Of a stretch of 64,000 nucleotides of DNA, positions 13,344 through 24,969 are shown in pieces. Each line of letters starts with the position of its first letter. Positions within the stretch are counted from its first letter, which is position 1. Where the stretch lies: assembly GCA_037974665.1 (NCBI GenBank), contig CM075778.1, forward strand, positions 6,933,001 to 6,997,000. Reading direction: 5' to 3'. Source of the DNA: Ehretia macrophylla (taxonomy: Eukaryota > Streptophyta > Magnoliopsida > Boraginales > Ehretiaceae). A model generated the notes under the pieces. That model saw only the letters and a list, made by a program, of their open reading frames with translations. It searched no databases and was not told where the DNA came from. The position numbers and the translations under genes were made by a program.

Positions 13344-13776
13344 GTGTGAAATAAAAAATAGGGTACACTGACTGTACAAATGCAGTAGAGCTGCTGACAG
13401 GTAGTGGATCAGCACTCGGCTTTTATAAAATTGAAAATATCAATATCATTTTGATAAAATTTGAAAAAGAAATCAACAATCTAATAACAAATTCCATATA
13501 TTTTTTCTTGTATAGAAGGAGAAAAAAAATGAAGCAAAACAAACAATAAAAAAGCCGCATCATAAATGACCCAAAAAAAAATTCACTACAACATAAAAAT
13601 AGATGCATAATTGTAGCCGCATCATAGCTTGCATCTCTCACTTTTGCGAAGCCGTTGTCACCCCAATTGTGACCCCATGAATTTTTAATTATGAAGTACC
13701 TGACCCCCTTTCACCTCCCATATTTCACAATCATAACTGCATGGTCACCCTCACGTCAATCCCACACATATCGATG

Positions 13777-14274
13777 TCAACCCATAAAGACCCCATGTCC
13801 ACTGAACCTATAGAAAGAAGTATAGACTGTGATAACACAAGTTATCGGTGTGCTAGATAGTATACGTTTGAAAACCCTTAGTCGGCAATCATTAGAGATG
13901 GTCTCATAATCACGAATGTATATCTTTGCCATCTGAAAATATTTTAAAGATTAGAAAAAAAATTAGAATGACTAAAAATGTTATAATATGCGAATGTAAT
14001 AAACTTACACGAGTGATGGGAGGGATAACATTGTTGACATTTCTTCCTTCTATAAAGGGATACTGACTCACTCTACACATTTCGTCCAGCATCGCGAGAT
14101 GATAGACCAAATACGTAGTAGCGGCAAAAGTCCCTGTATCATCTGGTATTTCATATGAATTGTTGGCTATGTCTGGAGTTTCTTGGCCTTTGTCACATTC
14201 TGTATATATTTGTGGTTCCTGGTGGTCTTGAATCGAGGAAACATTGAAATGGAATTTCCTGTCATCACTCCTAT
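13777..14274 (-). pseudogene. Two orphan coding exons of an unrecognised plant protein
   Basis: On the minus strand, an open block of 266 nt (14274-14009) lies between an acceptor (TTTTCCAG) and a donor (CGT then GTAAGT). It encodes 88 codons with motifs such as EIPDDTGTFAATTYLVYHLA and VIPPITR. A second block begins after TTTCAG at 13932 in matching phase. It starts MAKIYIRDYETISNDC and stays open to a TGA ending at 13777. The even amino-acid composition, absence of stops and fitting splice phases argue for genuine former coding sequence. I do not recognise the family, and no further exons were found on either side. It is either a captured gene fragment in a transposon or the remnant of a decayed gene. 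Confidence 0.4.
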
Positions 14275-14876
14275 CTGGAAAATATTAATACTGATACGAA
14301 AATGGAAGTGCTCCTTGCTAAACTTGTAGGACCCATAGATATATATTTTGTGATACATGTCTATCCACTAATCATTAGTCCTTTCAGAAGTTAGTAGCTC
14401 TTCAAAACGTCCCTATTTTGTTGACAGTTGGTCCTCACATTTTTATAATTATATGATCAGACCTCTTGCTTTAGGACTTATAGGTATATGATTGTGTTAA
14501 TTAGGAGAGGATCCTAATCCTTTCTCCTAAACCAAACAAGCCTTAAAGCAGTTTGAAAGGACTTATATCCTATAGTAGTGGACTTCAATTCTTCCCACTC
14601 TATTTCCCTTTCTTATGTATTGTTTGCTAGGATTTGAGAGAAAAAAAAAAGGTGTGAATGATTTGTGAATAATGTCACTATTTTTACCCTTGTTGAAGAA
14701 AATATTAGTATTTATTTATTTTTCAACATTAAGAGTCTCTTTTGGATTAGATCTTACCTTTCTTTTCTATCTCTCCCAATTTGGAAGTATATATTGGAAA
14801 TGTGTGCTTGGGCCTTGGAGGTTCAATCATCTCTTTTTTTTTTTTTTGTTGTTGGTTTGATTCAAGGTATCACACT

Positions 14877-14990
14877 TGAGACATTTTACGTACATCACTC
14901 ATAATGTTAAACACGAAAATTAATCTCGAGACATCTCATACTTGAAATGATAATTATACTACTAGACCAAATTAAATGGCCAGTGGTAGG
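14877..14990 (-). mobile_element. tRNA-Pro-like SINE copy
   Basis: On the minus strand, ggtctagtagtataattatc is followed by gagatgtctcgagatt and later gtgatgtacgtaaaatg. This is the same tRNA-Pro-like head and gtgatgt tail as at 1053 and 9566. Confidence 0.5.
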
Positions 14991-15077
14991 TTCAATCATC
15001 TTCCACTTTCGTTTCTCTACTGTGTATTTTGGTGAGAATTTTTAGATGCCACGTCTCACTAAAGGAAGTCTAAAGAC

Positions 15078-15759
15078 TAGAGATGGCAATGGGGACGAAT
15101 TTTGTGGATACCCGCCCCATCCCTGCCCTAAACGGGGGTACTATTGGGGCGGAGGATGGGGGTTGACTTTGAATCCCTGTGCGGGGACGGGGTGGGAGAT
15201 GGGAATAGACATTTCCCGCCCCGCATATTAATAAAATTATTTAAATATTTTATATAGCTATGTTAAAATATTTTAGTTAATTGTATAGTATTAGGAAATA
15301 TTGTTATTTCCTAATCTATTACCCTAATTGTTAGGATTAATTAGTTCATTTCTATTTCCTTATTTGTATTAGTGTTAGGACTATATTTTAATATTTTATA
15401 TTGTACAAGTTAAACCTTTTATTCTGACCAAAGAAAAAAAAAAGACCTAAACCTCTTAGGATTATAGCTTATAATAAATATTTGATGTTAATTTTATATC
15501 TATATTTATATTTTTTTATTTAATTTTAGTTTACGTCTTGAAATTTGTGTATTGTTAATTAATGTCAGAGCATGGTTTAAAAAAATACAAAACCCCGCGG
15601 GTAATTCCCATTCACTACGGGGATTTATTGATAGGGCGAGGGCGAGGGACGAGGGCACAAGAAACGGGGGAGGGACAGGGGATGCGGTGTCCTTTCAAGT
15701 GACGGGGCGGGTGTAGAGATAGGTCCCCCTGTCCCAAACATGTCCCATTGCCATTTCTA
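15078..15759. mobile_element. hAT-type TIR element, 682 bp, with GC-rich ends
   Basis: The termini TAGAGATGGCAATGGGG and CCCATTGCCATTTCTA are inverted repeats. The 8-bp CTAAAGAC lies immediately outside both ends (15070-15077 and 15760-15767), a perfect hAT-size duplication. Both arms are G/C-rich (gggg-cggg runs) around an AT-rich core. ORFs in the arms are low-complexity shadows and no transposase is present. Confidence 0.85.
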
Positions 15760-15767
15760 CTAAAGAC

Positions 15768-17195
15768 GTCACTAACCAACCTCCAATAAGATAGGAGTGC
15801 CACTCTATCAAGAGTAAAAATGATAATTTTCACTAGTTGCGAGATCGATTTTCACTGATTACATTCTTAATATGTGTTGTATAATTTTAAACCTCATTTA
15901 AATAAAATAAAAAATTATAATTTTCATCATCTTCTATAGAATAAACACCCTTAATAAGTGTCCAATAATTATACGAAGTGTGCTAATATAGCGCCGCCAT
16001 TTTGAACTTAGCTAGCCTTCCATAGACTTTCGGCAGTTGAATTCCATTTTACATGTATAATTAAGTAAGCTTCGTTGACACCTTATTTCAACTCATATCA
16101 ATTGATTACTTCTTAAAAAAGTTTAAACAATTAGTGAGAGATATTTATTTTATTTATTAACTATTTTTAACACGTTTTATTTTGTCCAAATTGAATAAAG
16201 TCTTACACATGAATATATATATTTTTAAATAAATAGCAACAAATTAAAACATGATTCATAGCATTTTGTTAACTAATTAAATTTTAATACCATATTAATT
16301 AATCAACGTAATTATTTAAAAACTTAAAATATTAAAATAAAATTATCTATCTATTTATTATTTTCAACAACTCACCCCTCTATAATTACCTTTAGCAGCC
16401 TCCCAACACTATTTTGTGTCATTTTCTTGCTTTGCAAAATGATGCACTTTTGTAAAGCACAACAAGACAACACATCTTTTGACACTTCGTTTTGATATAT
16501 ATTATAGTATCATAAAGAATTGATGATGGCGTTGACCCATGTTCAGCCACAGGTTTTAGTTGTAGTGGACATTTTTTATACGAGTATAATTGACTCTTAA
16601 CATATTTTAAATGTAATACTTTTGCAAGTGGAAAACAAGTGGAAGAGTACTTATCCGGAAGTGAGTGAAGATCGAATTCCTTAATTTATAATCAATTTGC
16701 CTCAGATATATAACATACACATCATATTTTATGCATGCTCGATCATAAGTATTATATTATCTAACTCTTAATTGATTTAAAGTCAGGAGCGAAGTTATAC
16801 AAGGGCGAGGGGGTTATAGTCTCTACTGACCCAGAATAACGTTAAAAATTTTATGTATTTTTAAGGGAAAAAAATTAAAAAATCTATGTATTTTTAATTA
16901 AAAAAATTAATTATCCCCTACTGAAAAAAAAAATGAAGTCATATTGTTGAAAAATTATTTATTTTAACCCTCACTAAGAAAAATTATTTATTTTAGCTCC
17001 TACTGAGAAAAATTCCTGGTTCCGCCCCTATTTAAAGTATACATTAAAATGTGTAGTTACATTACAAAATTTATAATATTAGATCGGACGACCTAGTGTG
17101 ATTTTGTTAAAAAAATAAGTTTTTCATCATTCAAAAATAAAAAATAAAAATTTCACATCATATTTACAGGAGTACGAGCCCATCACAATGTGAAG
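15768..17195. other. Intergenic AT-rich sequence
   Basis: No gene is supported. The only structured item is the hAT-type element at 16784-17030. The rest is AT-rich single-copy-like sequence. Confidence 0.55.
16784..17030. mobile_element. hAT-type MITE, 247 bp
   Basis: The left end CAGGAGCGAAG and right end TTCCGCCCCTA are imperfect inverted repeats. A perfect 8-bp duplication tttaaagt flanks the element (16776-16783 and 17031-17038). The interior has the gttaaaaa/ctactgagaaaaatt style typical of this MITE type. No coding capacity. Confidence 0.85.
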
Positions 17196-18187
17196 TGTTA
17201 GGCAATTAAATTACTTGAGATTTGATTGACTATGTTTTAACAAAACTTTTGTTATTTCTATTCTTGTGTTTTGACCTTTTATATTGTGCAAAAAAAATCT
17301 TATGGTAACTTATCATATGAGAAGAAAATTTGTGTTGATTAAGGAATGACATTTATTGCATATTCACAAGGAAATGAAGAATAGGATTTGTGAGAGGAGG
17401 TTTTTCTTGCAGCCCAAGACGTGTTGATATGAAGGCAGTTGGGTATAAATATAAAGCAGAGGTTGTACCAAAAAGAGGAGTCAGACAGAGTGCAACGAGA
17501 GAAAAAATACAAGAGAATTTTCTATCCGGTGTTCCAAGTGATGTTGCAACACGATCTGTGTTTCAGTCTTTGATTGTATTAAGTGTTGCAACTTTGTTTG
17601 TTTTGACAGTGAGTCATGAGCGAATTATATGAGTCTATGAGTGATTAGATTATTGTCTTATTTATTCATTCTTCGGGAGAAGAAGGTGCTGTTCTCGGGA
17701 GAGAACGTCGCAAGTCAAGGGGAGCTCGCCAAACCGAAGTTCATTGAAGAGTTCACCATCAAGGCGTCAAAGGTCAAGAGGGAGTCTTTACTTGTGTAAG
17801 TCCGTTGATGTTGTAACTTATTATATTGCTTAATAAATAGGTTTGTTGGACCAAGGGAGGTTCCGTGGACGTAGACCGCACGATTGAACCACGTTAAATC
17901 TCGGTGTCTTTGTTTCTTTTACAAGCTTTATCTTTCTGCTGTTGTTTACTGTTACTACTTATGTTGGAACATTAAGTGGAACAAACTGACCAAACAAGAA
18001 ACAGATTGCTAACGGTCTGTGATTGAATTAATATTTCAGTTAATGTTGCAACATCACATGTAACAGAGTTGTTTTTCACTAAGTAGTTACATCAGTCGTT
18101 TTCATTTGTCACAGAGTTCTGTCAATTGAACAACTTTGCTATTTTACCTTGAAATTAATCCATACTTAAGATGCACAACTTCTAACA
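17196..18187 (+). mobile_element. Solo LTR, 992 bp, probably Copia
   Basis: It begins TGTTAGG and ends CTAACA, the inverted TG...CA ends of an LTR. The 5-bp tgaag flanks both sides (17191-17195 and 18188-18192). Near 17840-17920 it has the ggtttgttggaccaaggg, gacgtagaccgcacg and ccacgttaaatctcggtg wording typical of the transcribed end of plant Copia LTRs. No internal gag-pol follows, so it is a solo LTR left by recombination between two LTRs. The ORF at 17390-17632 inside it is not a gene. Confidence 0.8.
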
Positions 18188-18239
18188 TGAAGAAATGAAG
18201 AAGGTACCTCACGGTGCACGTAATCAGTCAATATCACTG

Positions 18240-18426
18240 AGAATGTAGGTTAACCTAAACTTGTCTCATGACAAGCCTGAGTTCGAAATTCTTTGACTGC
18301 TTATTAGATTCACACTCTTGATTAACCTAGAATATGTATTGAGATGCACCGCTACACCCGTGTATGTACCAGTTAGTGGTCGGACTCTACCAACTAAGTC
18401 TCATGTTAACCAAAAAAAAAAAAAAA
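18240..18426 (+). mobile_element. SINE-like sequence with poly-A tail
   Basis: A B-box-like motif (gagttcgaaattc) near 18280 is followed about 130 bp later by a 14-nt A run. This arrangement resembles a tRNA-derived SINE. The A box is unclear and no target duplication was found. Confidence 0.35.
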
Positions 18427-19457
18427 TCTCGGCTTGTGTTAGTATAGTTGTACCATGAAGCTCATCATCAGCTTTGTGCTTGTCCAAAACAGGTGTTATA
18501 TATATATATATACACACATATATGAAAACTATTTTTCTTTTCTCTTTATTTTTCATGTGGATACACGGTTTTAGTTTTGTATATAAGAGATTTAGGTTCT
18601 CTCATAGTGTTATAATATTATGAGGGTATCTAAAACTGTGTACTTATAAGTATGTATTCCTATATTCCTATATTTCTCTCATGGTTACTGTACATTTTCA
18701 AACGATACCAAAGAATGAACCTATTTAAATTTTTCCTTTTATAATTTAAATTCTGTTGGGAAAAATTAAAACCTATTATTTCTCTAACAAAAAGGTTTGA
18801 TGCTATTATGGAGGAAAAGTCTTCCATAGAACATATTTATAGATGTTGCGATGATCACTAGGCAATATTTTTATTGAAAACGATAAATAAAAATAACAAA
18901 TTTTTCTCTAAGTGAAGCTTTAAATGAGCTAATAATTTAATATGATATAAGAGTTTTGGTACTAAAAGTCTCGGTTTTAAGCCTCAACTGCCAGGCATCT
19001 AAAAATATTAAAATTGTTCACGTGTAAAATCACGTGCGAGGCGTTCAGTAATTTAAAATTTTCCAAATCGTGTTTTCTGGATAGCCAATGTTTCTTTACT
19101 TTGGTAAAGAAAATCCATATACACAGAAAATGCTGGAGATGCACATACATAATAAACTAAGACAAGCTTACATTATTTATCAAATACACAAAGGAAATCA
19201 AAGAAGAGTGAGTTATACATTTTGCTTTGCCTTTAGAATACACGAACAATAGCATCAAGAGCAGTCAGCCATGTTTTCGAGAATGACTGCTCGTGATGTT
19301 ATCTCACCACCATGACGAACAGCAGCATGAATAATAACAAGCCTTCCATTTTCTATTTATAGAAAACCCGTGCACTTGGAAGTCCCTGATGATTAAATAA
19401 ATCAAGATTTTACCATGAGTGCAATTTTAGAGAGACGCGAAAGCGAAAGAGTAACTG

Positions 19458-22400
19458 CTAAAACCCTCCACCGAGAGATGGAGCCCAGAATTCTGCTCCG
19501 TTGTGATCACTTCCCATATGTTGAGTGTGGGAGATAGGAACCAAGCACAACCCTCTACTCCTCAAGTCTCTGGGATGAGTTTGGCCATCCTAATATATAG
19601 TCCAAAGATCCATATTATAATAAATTCAATGAAGGAATTGTACTTGTAGTAACCAGGGGCAATTCCAGAATTTAATCTGATCGGGAAAAAAAATTGTATC
19701 ATTATTAATGTTGCTATTAGATATAGAGTCAGGGCTAAGAGCTACAAATTATGAAATTTCACTACTGTAATATTGAAGTTCACAAATAATGGTCACATCA
19801 ACCAGGGTTAGAGAAAATGTGTGCATTTGTTCTTATTGGTATTAGAGTGCTCTACTTTACCACAAGGGTATTGGGTTTAAATCTTACTCTTGCCTATTTA
19901 AGAAATATTAAAATTGTTCAAATACAAGACTCAAAGGTGAATTCGGTCTACACATGCAGAACGTGTTAAAAATAATAAATATAATAATTTATTTTTAACC
20001 ACTTAAACTTTTAGAGTAAACGGTCACTTAATAGAATCCTAAAATCCCTCTTAAATCGCCCTCGATAGTAACTATGAATTCCTCTAATTGTGAACAAATA
20101 ATCTTTCAATAATTAAAAATATTATGGCCATAATAAATCATACCTGCTTAGATGCTTCTCTTCTTTTCAAGCAACTGTTGTCTAGGAACTAGATGAAAGA
20201 AAATTTAATAGAAACTTTAGTAATTGGTTAGCTTTAGATCGAATCTTACTATCAATGATATCAATTATTAATTAATGATCATAAGTGTAGTAAGTTAGTA
20301 ACCCCATTTTACTGTACATAACTTTGCCAATTGCAAAAAGATTAGTGTAGGGGAATTGTGATGGATCCAATAAAGCATACCTGTCCAGGCTGTTCAGCGA
20401 ATAAACAATTCCTTTCTTGAACCTGGAGAAGAATTAGCCCTCCATTAATCAATTATACTTCGCCTCAAACACGTGCAAGAGAGAGTGCGAGAGAGAGAGA
20501 GGAGAGAGAGAAAGGGGGTAGAGAGAGAGAGAAATCTTTGTCTGTCATAGGGAAAAGTGAAATGCGCATATATGGGTACTTACAGAATGTTGCAGACCCA
20601 TGCTTTTTGATACATCGTTCATGTAAGGGGAGCTAAGTGCCTGCATTTAACGTACAAAAGAAATGCAACAAGTTAATTTTGTGTCCTAGAAAAAATTTTG
20701 GGGTGCTCTTCAGTCCGGTTAGGTCGAACATACGAGCACTCATATATGAGGTTCCGGACTAAATATATTTTCAGTCCTGAATGTTCAGAACGCATGAAGC
20801 ATTTTTTGAACTTCAGTAACATGCTTTTACTGAGTTCTTAACTTGATTGCAGAGAATATTAATTAAGTATAAAAATATGGATGGAACATCACCTCAATTT
20901 GACCCAGGAGGAATCTAATATACCCAATTGCTTCTGACAATACAGAGGCCGTGTCAGTCTGCAAAAAGAGAAGCATCACAACACCCCAAGTCATTTTTAT
21001 CAGATGCAACACTTTACTAATGTGTTAAAAAAAGAGGCACAGATGTGGAGGTAAAGTGAAAAAAAAAAAAAAAAGGAGAAGTAATTTCTTGAAATATTCA
21101 GTTTCTTGATACTTAAACTGATGCCATATGGTAATATTATTCCTTGTGTTCAGTGAACACTGTCATAAGGCAGAGCAATGATTCTTTTATAACATAATAA
21201 TATTATAACTTAAATTCAACAGTTAAAATTATTTTTTTACACTATTTAATATATCATGATTGCATTAACGGTTTACAACTGTTAAATTTTATTTATAATG
21301 TGATAACGTAATAACATTATGAACGAATCTATATTCCCCTCAATATAAACAGTGGAATTAGAAACTAGGAGTATGGCGATTTACCTTTCCAAATGGGGAA
21401 ACAAGTTGGTGAAGAGCGCTTATCCTGTCACCTAGCTTCTCCTTCCTCACCTGCTTAAAGGGTTTAAATATATGATGAAGTTAAGTGTTGCATTGAAAAG
21501 CTTTGTTTCAGTTTGTTATCCATCTGACTAGAAGCAAATTAGTTATAGATTGTTGAACCCTAGCTAAGAGAGAGGAAGTAATTACTACCTTTAAAGCTGG
21601 TTGGGTTGAAGATTGCTGAACCCTAGGCTTCTTAGCCAATCCTCCAGTGCTTGATCTATTACCCTTATGTAAGAGAAGAGAAGCGAAATCAAGAAAAGAA
21701 ACAAGCAAGAAATTAATATCAACAATAATTAATTAAGTACCAAAAAAAATGTCAAATGAGAAGTTGTTAGCATAAAAAAGGATAAACGGGTGTACAAAGT
21801 TCCAGCTATGTATGCTCAGAAAATGTAAAATAGAGGAACTAAGAAACCAGTCCATTTGGAGGAAAAAGAAAATGCATGTAAAATCGACTGTTGATGTTTT
21901 CGTCCTCGTCTATCTTTAAAAGTTCTATATTTGCAGCTAGATATTCATGAACATATTTGTTGTGGGTGGTAAAAATGTTTTTTTTTTTTTTTTTTTCAGA
22001 AGATGTTACTACCTAAAAGTCAAACAAGTTAGCTCTAACTAGTCTAACAAGCATAACTTCGACAAGGAGTGGAGAGAAGAGAGACAAGCTCCCGGATATC
22101 CTCAAAGGACGTAGTGAAAACGCTATTTGTGCTAAGTGTTAGGTCATTAATTATATTCACCTCAGTTGAATGATCAGAATGTTGATTCCTCCCTTCTGCT
22201 TTACTACTCGAGAAGTTGAGTAGACTAGTACTAAGATTTGAAACACATGAGCTAGGGTATGAAACGAGGTTGACCAGCGGCCTAGAAAGTCTAGAACCTT
22301 GATATTCTTCATGATTTACATGTCCGTACAGTGGGCTACTCTGAGCAACCTCTTGCTTTACATCGGTTAATGGAACCCTTGAAGATGGATCCAAAGCATG

Positions 22401-23234
22401 GTGGTGATCTTCTCCATTCTGAAACCAATTATATTGACAATGACTTGTACCAAACCTATCTTGATCACTTGGCAATCCACACCTAGTTACAATCATGATA
22501 ACAAAGCCATCAAACCCCACATACGTACATCAAAGGCTTATAGCTTGCTAGAGCAAATATAGATTAGCAATTATGCTTGGGGGGAGGAAATGGATCTGTA
22601 TAACGTTATGAATGAGATTTAACGGTTATGAATTGTTAATACAGTAGTAATGAAATAATATGAACAATTTATAATCCTGCTCATAACTTTGTGATATTAT
22701 GAGATAATCTTTACTCTGGAGGGAAACGGCTCAGAAGAAACTAGATTTATGGAAAACATCTACAAACATTTCTAAGATTTACAAAATTTGCTGAAGCTTA
22801 AGCTTAAGATCTATACAAGAAAGTATTAGAAATGGAGGCAAATACTTCATAGAGGGCTAGCTTAACCAAGTACAGTATAGATGGTCAGGTCTTCCTTATA
22901 TCGTCATATTGTTATGAAGGAATCTAAACTCCGGTCTTGGTAAAAAACTTCCTTGTATTTTATGGAAGAAAGTGAGTGACAAGAGACTATGACATGGGAT
23001 GAGAGAGAGAAGGAGAGAGAGAGAAATTTACATAAGTGGTTGACTCCATGATCTTGGAAAGTCTTGGTTGGGGTGATCAGCCAAGGCAGTAGAAGACAGT
23101 GGAGAAGATCCATAGAGATATTGAGAATGAGAAGGTGGTGACAAGTAAGTAGTAGTAGAAGAAGAAAGCTGCTGAGGAACTTGTGGATGCATGCCATTTA
23201 TGATGCTCCACCAGTTAGGGTTTCCAGCCATCAT
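19458..23234 (-). CDS. Atypical bHLH transcription factor, bHLH68/bHLH133-like (nine exons, 335 aa)
   Basis: Coding exons are 23234-23032, 22482-22161, 21663-21589, 21450-21385, 20958-20893, 20640-20584, 20422-20381, 20188-20144 and 19589-19458. All junctions are GT-AG in matching phase, and the sum is 1008 nt (335 aa plus TAG). The N-terminal GNPNWWS motif, the helix-loop-helix at about residues 201-250 ([19 protein letters not shown], then [17 protein letters not shown]) and the C-terminal [13 protein letters not shown] motif define the plant bHLH68/112/123 group. The basic region (AKKPRVQQ...[10 protein letters not shown]) lacks the His-Glu-Arg E-box contacts, so binding to a canonical E-box is doubtful. 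It should act in the nucleus as a dimer. Met-Met at 23234 was chosen because the family starts MxGNPNWW. An in-frame ATG at 23291 would add 19 hydrophobic residues unlike the family. Exon 1 encodes a Ser/Gln-rich segment. Intron 8 contains a hAT-type element. Confidence 0.93.
19654..20064. mobile_element. hAT-type element, 411 bp, in the last intron of the bHLH gene
   Basis: The left end CAGGGGCAATTCC and right end AAATCGCCCTCG are imperfect inverted repeats. They are flanked by gtagtaac (19646-19653) and atagtaac (20065-20072), an 8-bp duplication with one mismatch. No coding capacity. It lies between exons 8 and 9 of the bHLH gene. Confidence 0.7.
20470..20534. repeat. (GA)n microsatellite in intron 6 region
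   Basis: Interrupted GA runs. On the bHLH transcript strand this is a CT-rich tract upstream of the 42-nt exon at 20422, so it extends the polypyrimidine tract of that acceptor. Confidence 0.8.
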
Positions 23235-23530
23235 AATTTGTATAACCTCAAACTCATGCTCTCTCAAATACAACCAAAAAAAAACAAACACATCATTTTC
23301 TCTTCTTTTTTTTAAAAAAAAAAAGCTTTTTTGCTCTTGATCACTTTGTTATCTTTCCTTGTTTGTGCTCACAGACAAGAGCCTTTGTTGAAGCTTTCTG
23401 GGTAGTGTTTGCTTTCTGATCACAAGGGGTTGAAGAAATTAAAAACCATGTCTTTGTCAACAACAAAGTAGTATTTCTTACTTGTGGGATTGAGAAGCTT
23501 TTTAATTATTTTTTTCTTTCCTCTCTGTCC
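23235..23530 (-). promoter_or_regulatory. Presumed 5' UTR and upstream region of the bHLH gene
   Basis: This is the stretch immediately upstream of the bHLH start, with no competing gene. Its transcript strand contains purine/pyrimidine-rich tracts and A-rich segments. No transcription start or TATA element can be fixed with confidence. Confidence 0.35.
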
Positions 23531-24761
23531 ATATTGCAATTATTTATTGTTCCTTTTAATTCTTGCTTTAGCTTTATTATAAAGTGGGGGCAGAAAAAGC
23601 TGGTGGAGAGTGTTTTCAGGCCAGAAAACAAATTTTTGTGGAGCTTAATTCCTTGTTTTGGGGTGGTGACTAGAGAGTGTTTTATAGCTAGGTTAGGGTT
23701 AGGGTTAGATTCATATATATATATATATATATATAGTGTCTTTGAGGTAGCCAAATTCTCCTTCCAAGTGATATTAATTTGGATATAGCTAGCTTCCCAC
23801 AAATTGAATAAAAATATACCTTAGCTTTAAGCAATGAAGGTCGTTTTGTGGAGGTAACATTATCCCCCAAAAGTAACGATAAAATTTTAGCTCTTTTACA
23901 ATACTCTAATTGAGAAATAAAGAAGTCGTTGCAATATTGTGTCTTATTGTAACAGTTTTATATCCGTTGTATAAACTAATACATTTTGCAACAAATTTAT
24001 ATTTTTCTTTATTACTTTTTTTGCAACTCTTTTATAATTATAATTTAATTTCAACGACCTTTTCTTATTGTTGCTTATTATTTAATTTGCAAAAGAATCA
24101 TATACAACGATTAAAGTCATTTGCAACCGTTTTTAACTTTTTTGTAACAGTTTTAAATATTTTTAAATGTTGAAACAAGTTAAAAATGTTGCGTATATAA
24201 CTCTAGTTATACGCAGATATAAAAATGACCAAAAATAAAAAAGAAAGAGCTAAAGATTTGTAGCTCAATTAGTAAAGCGTTGACAGGGATTTATAGAGCT
24301 CAAAAAGTCATTCCATAATAAAAATGAAATATTTTCTTTCTGTATGGTCCAGATCCCCATGGGAATTGCGTAACCACATGCATAAATGTGAGAAGAAAGA
24401 ATGGTGTTCGTTACTTTCTGCCATATTTTTTCAAAAATGCAGGAAATACGTTGTGCATGGATTTGCATACGCATAAAATACCACAATACAAAAAGGATTT
24501 TCGTTTTATGGTTGTTCCATATACGTCTGCTTTGACTTGAATGACTAAGATCAATGAACTAATAATTAAAATTATAATACTGGTTGCAAATTAGACACCA
24601 TTTTTTTGTGCCATATTTTCTAAAAGAGTGAGAAAATGGTTGACTAAGATCAGTAAAATAATATAAGAAGTTTTCCAATATACTGGTTAAAAATCAATAA
24701 TAGTTAATCTGTTTAAAATTCATGCTAGCTTCAAAAAGTAGGCATATGATGTTCAAATTCT

Positions 24762-24969
24762 AGGGAATTTTACTTTGTCATCCAAAGTTTAACAAAAAAT
24801 TTAATTTGTCATTCGAAGTTATCTCAGTGTTAGAGAAATTGGACTCTCAAGCCATCAAAGGAGGCAAATTTTGAATGGAGATGAAAAATTATATTAAAAA
24901 AAAATAGATAATTGAATGGGAAATTGAGGTATCAAAAAAAGCATTGGATTGGAAAGTAAAATTTTCCCT
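24762..24969. mobile_element. Short TIR element (MITE), about 208 bp
   Basis: The left end AGGGAATTTTACTTTGTCATC is mirrored on the right by AAAGTAAAATTTTCCCT. No clear target duplication, so the family is undetermined. Confidence 0.5.

Larger units (their letters stand above)
5627..13776. other. Gene-free, transposon-rich intergenic region
   Basis: No supported gene. Contents include the fold-back element at 5920-6426, the TIR element at 8474-9233, a SINE copy near 9568, the left end of a hAT-like element near 10231, and SINE-like sequences with B-box-like motifs (ggagattcgaac near 10756). The remainder is AT-rich, with short ORFs that show no family motif. Confidence 0.6.

Noticed and set aside
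23694..23709. ggttagggttagggttag, telomere-like
   Set aside because: Fewer than three units and not the plant TTTAGGG register; next to an AT microsatellite, so treated as simple sequence.
24255..24285. tRNA-like sequence gtagctcaattagtaaagcg
   Set aside because: Only a D-arm/A-box resemblance; no anticodon arm, T-arm or acceptor stem follows, so at most a SINE fragment.
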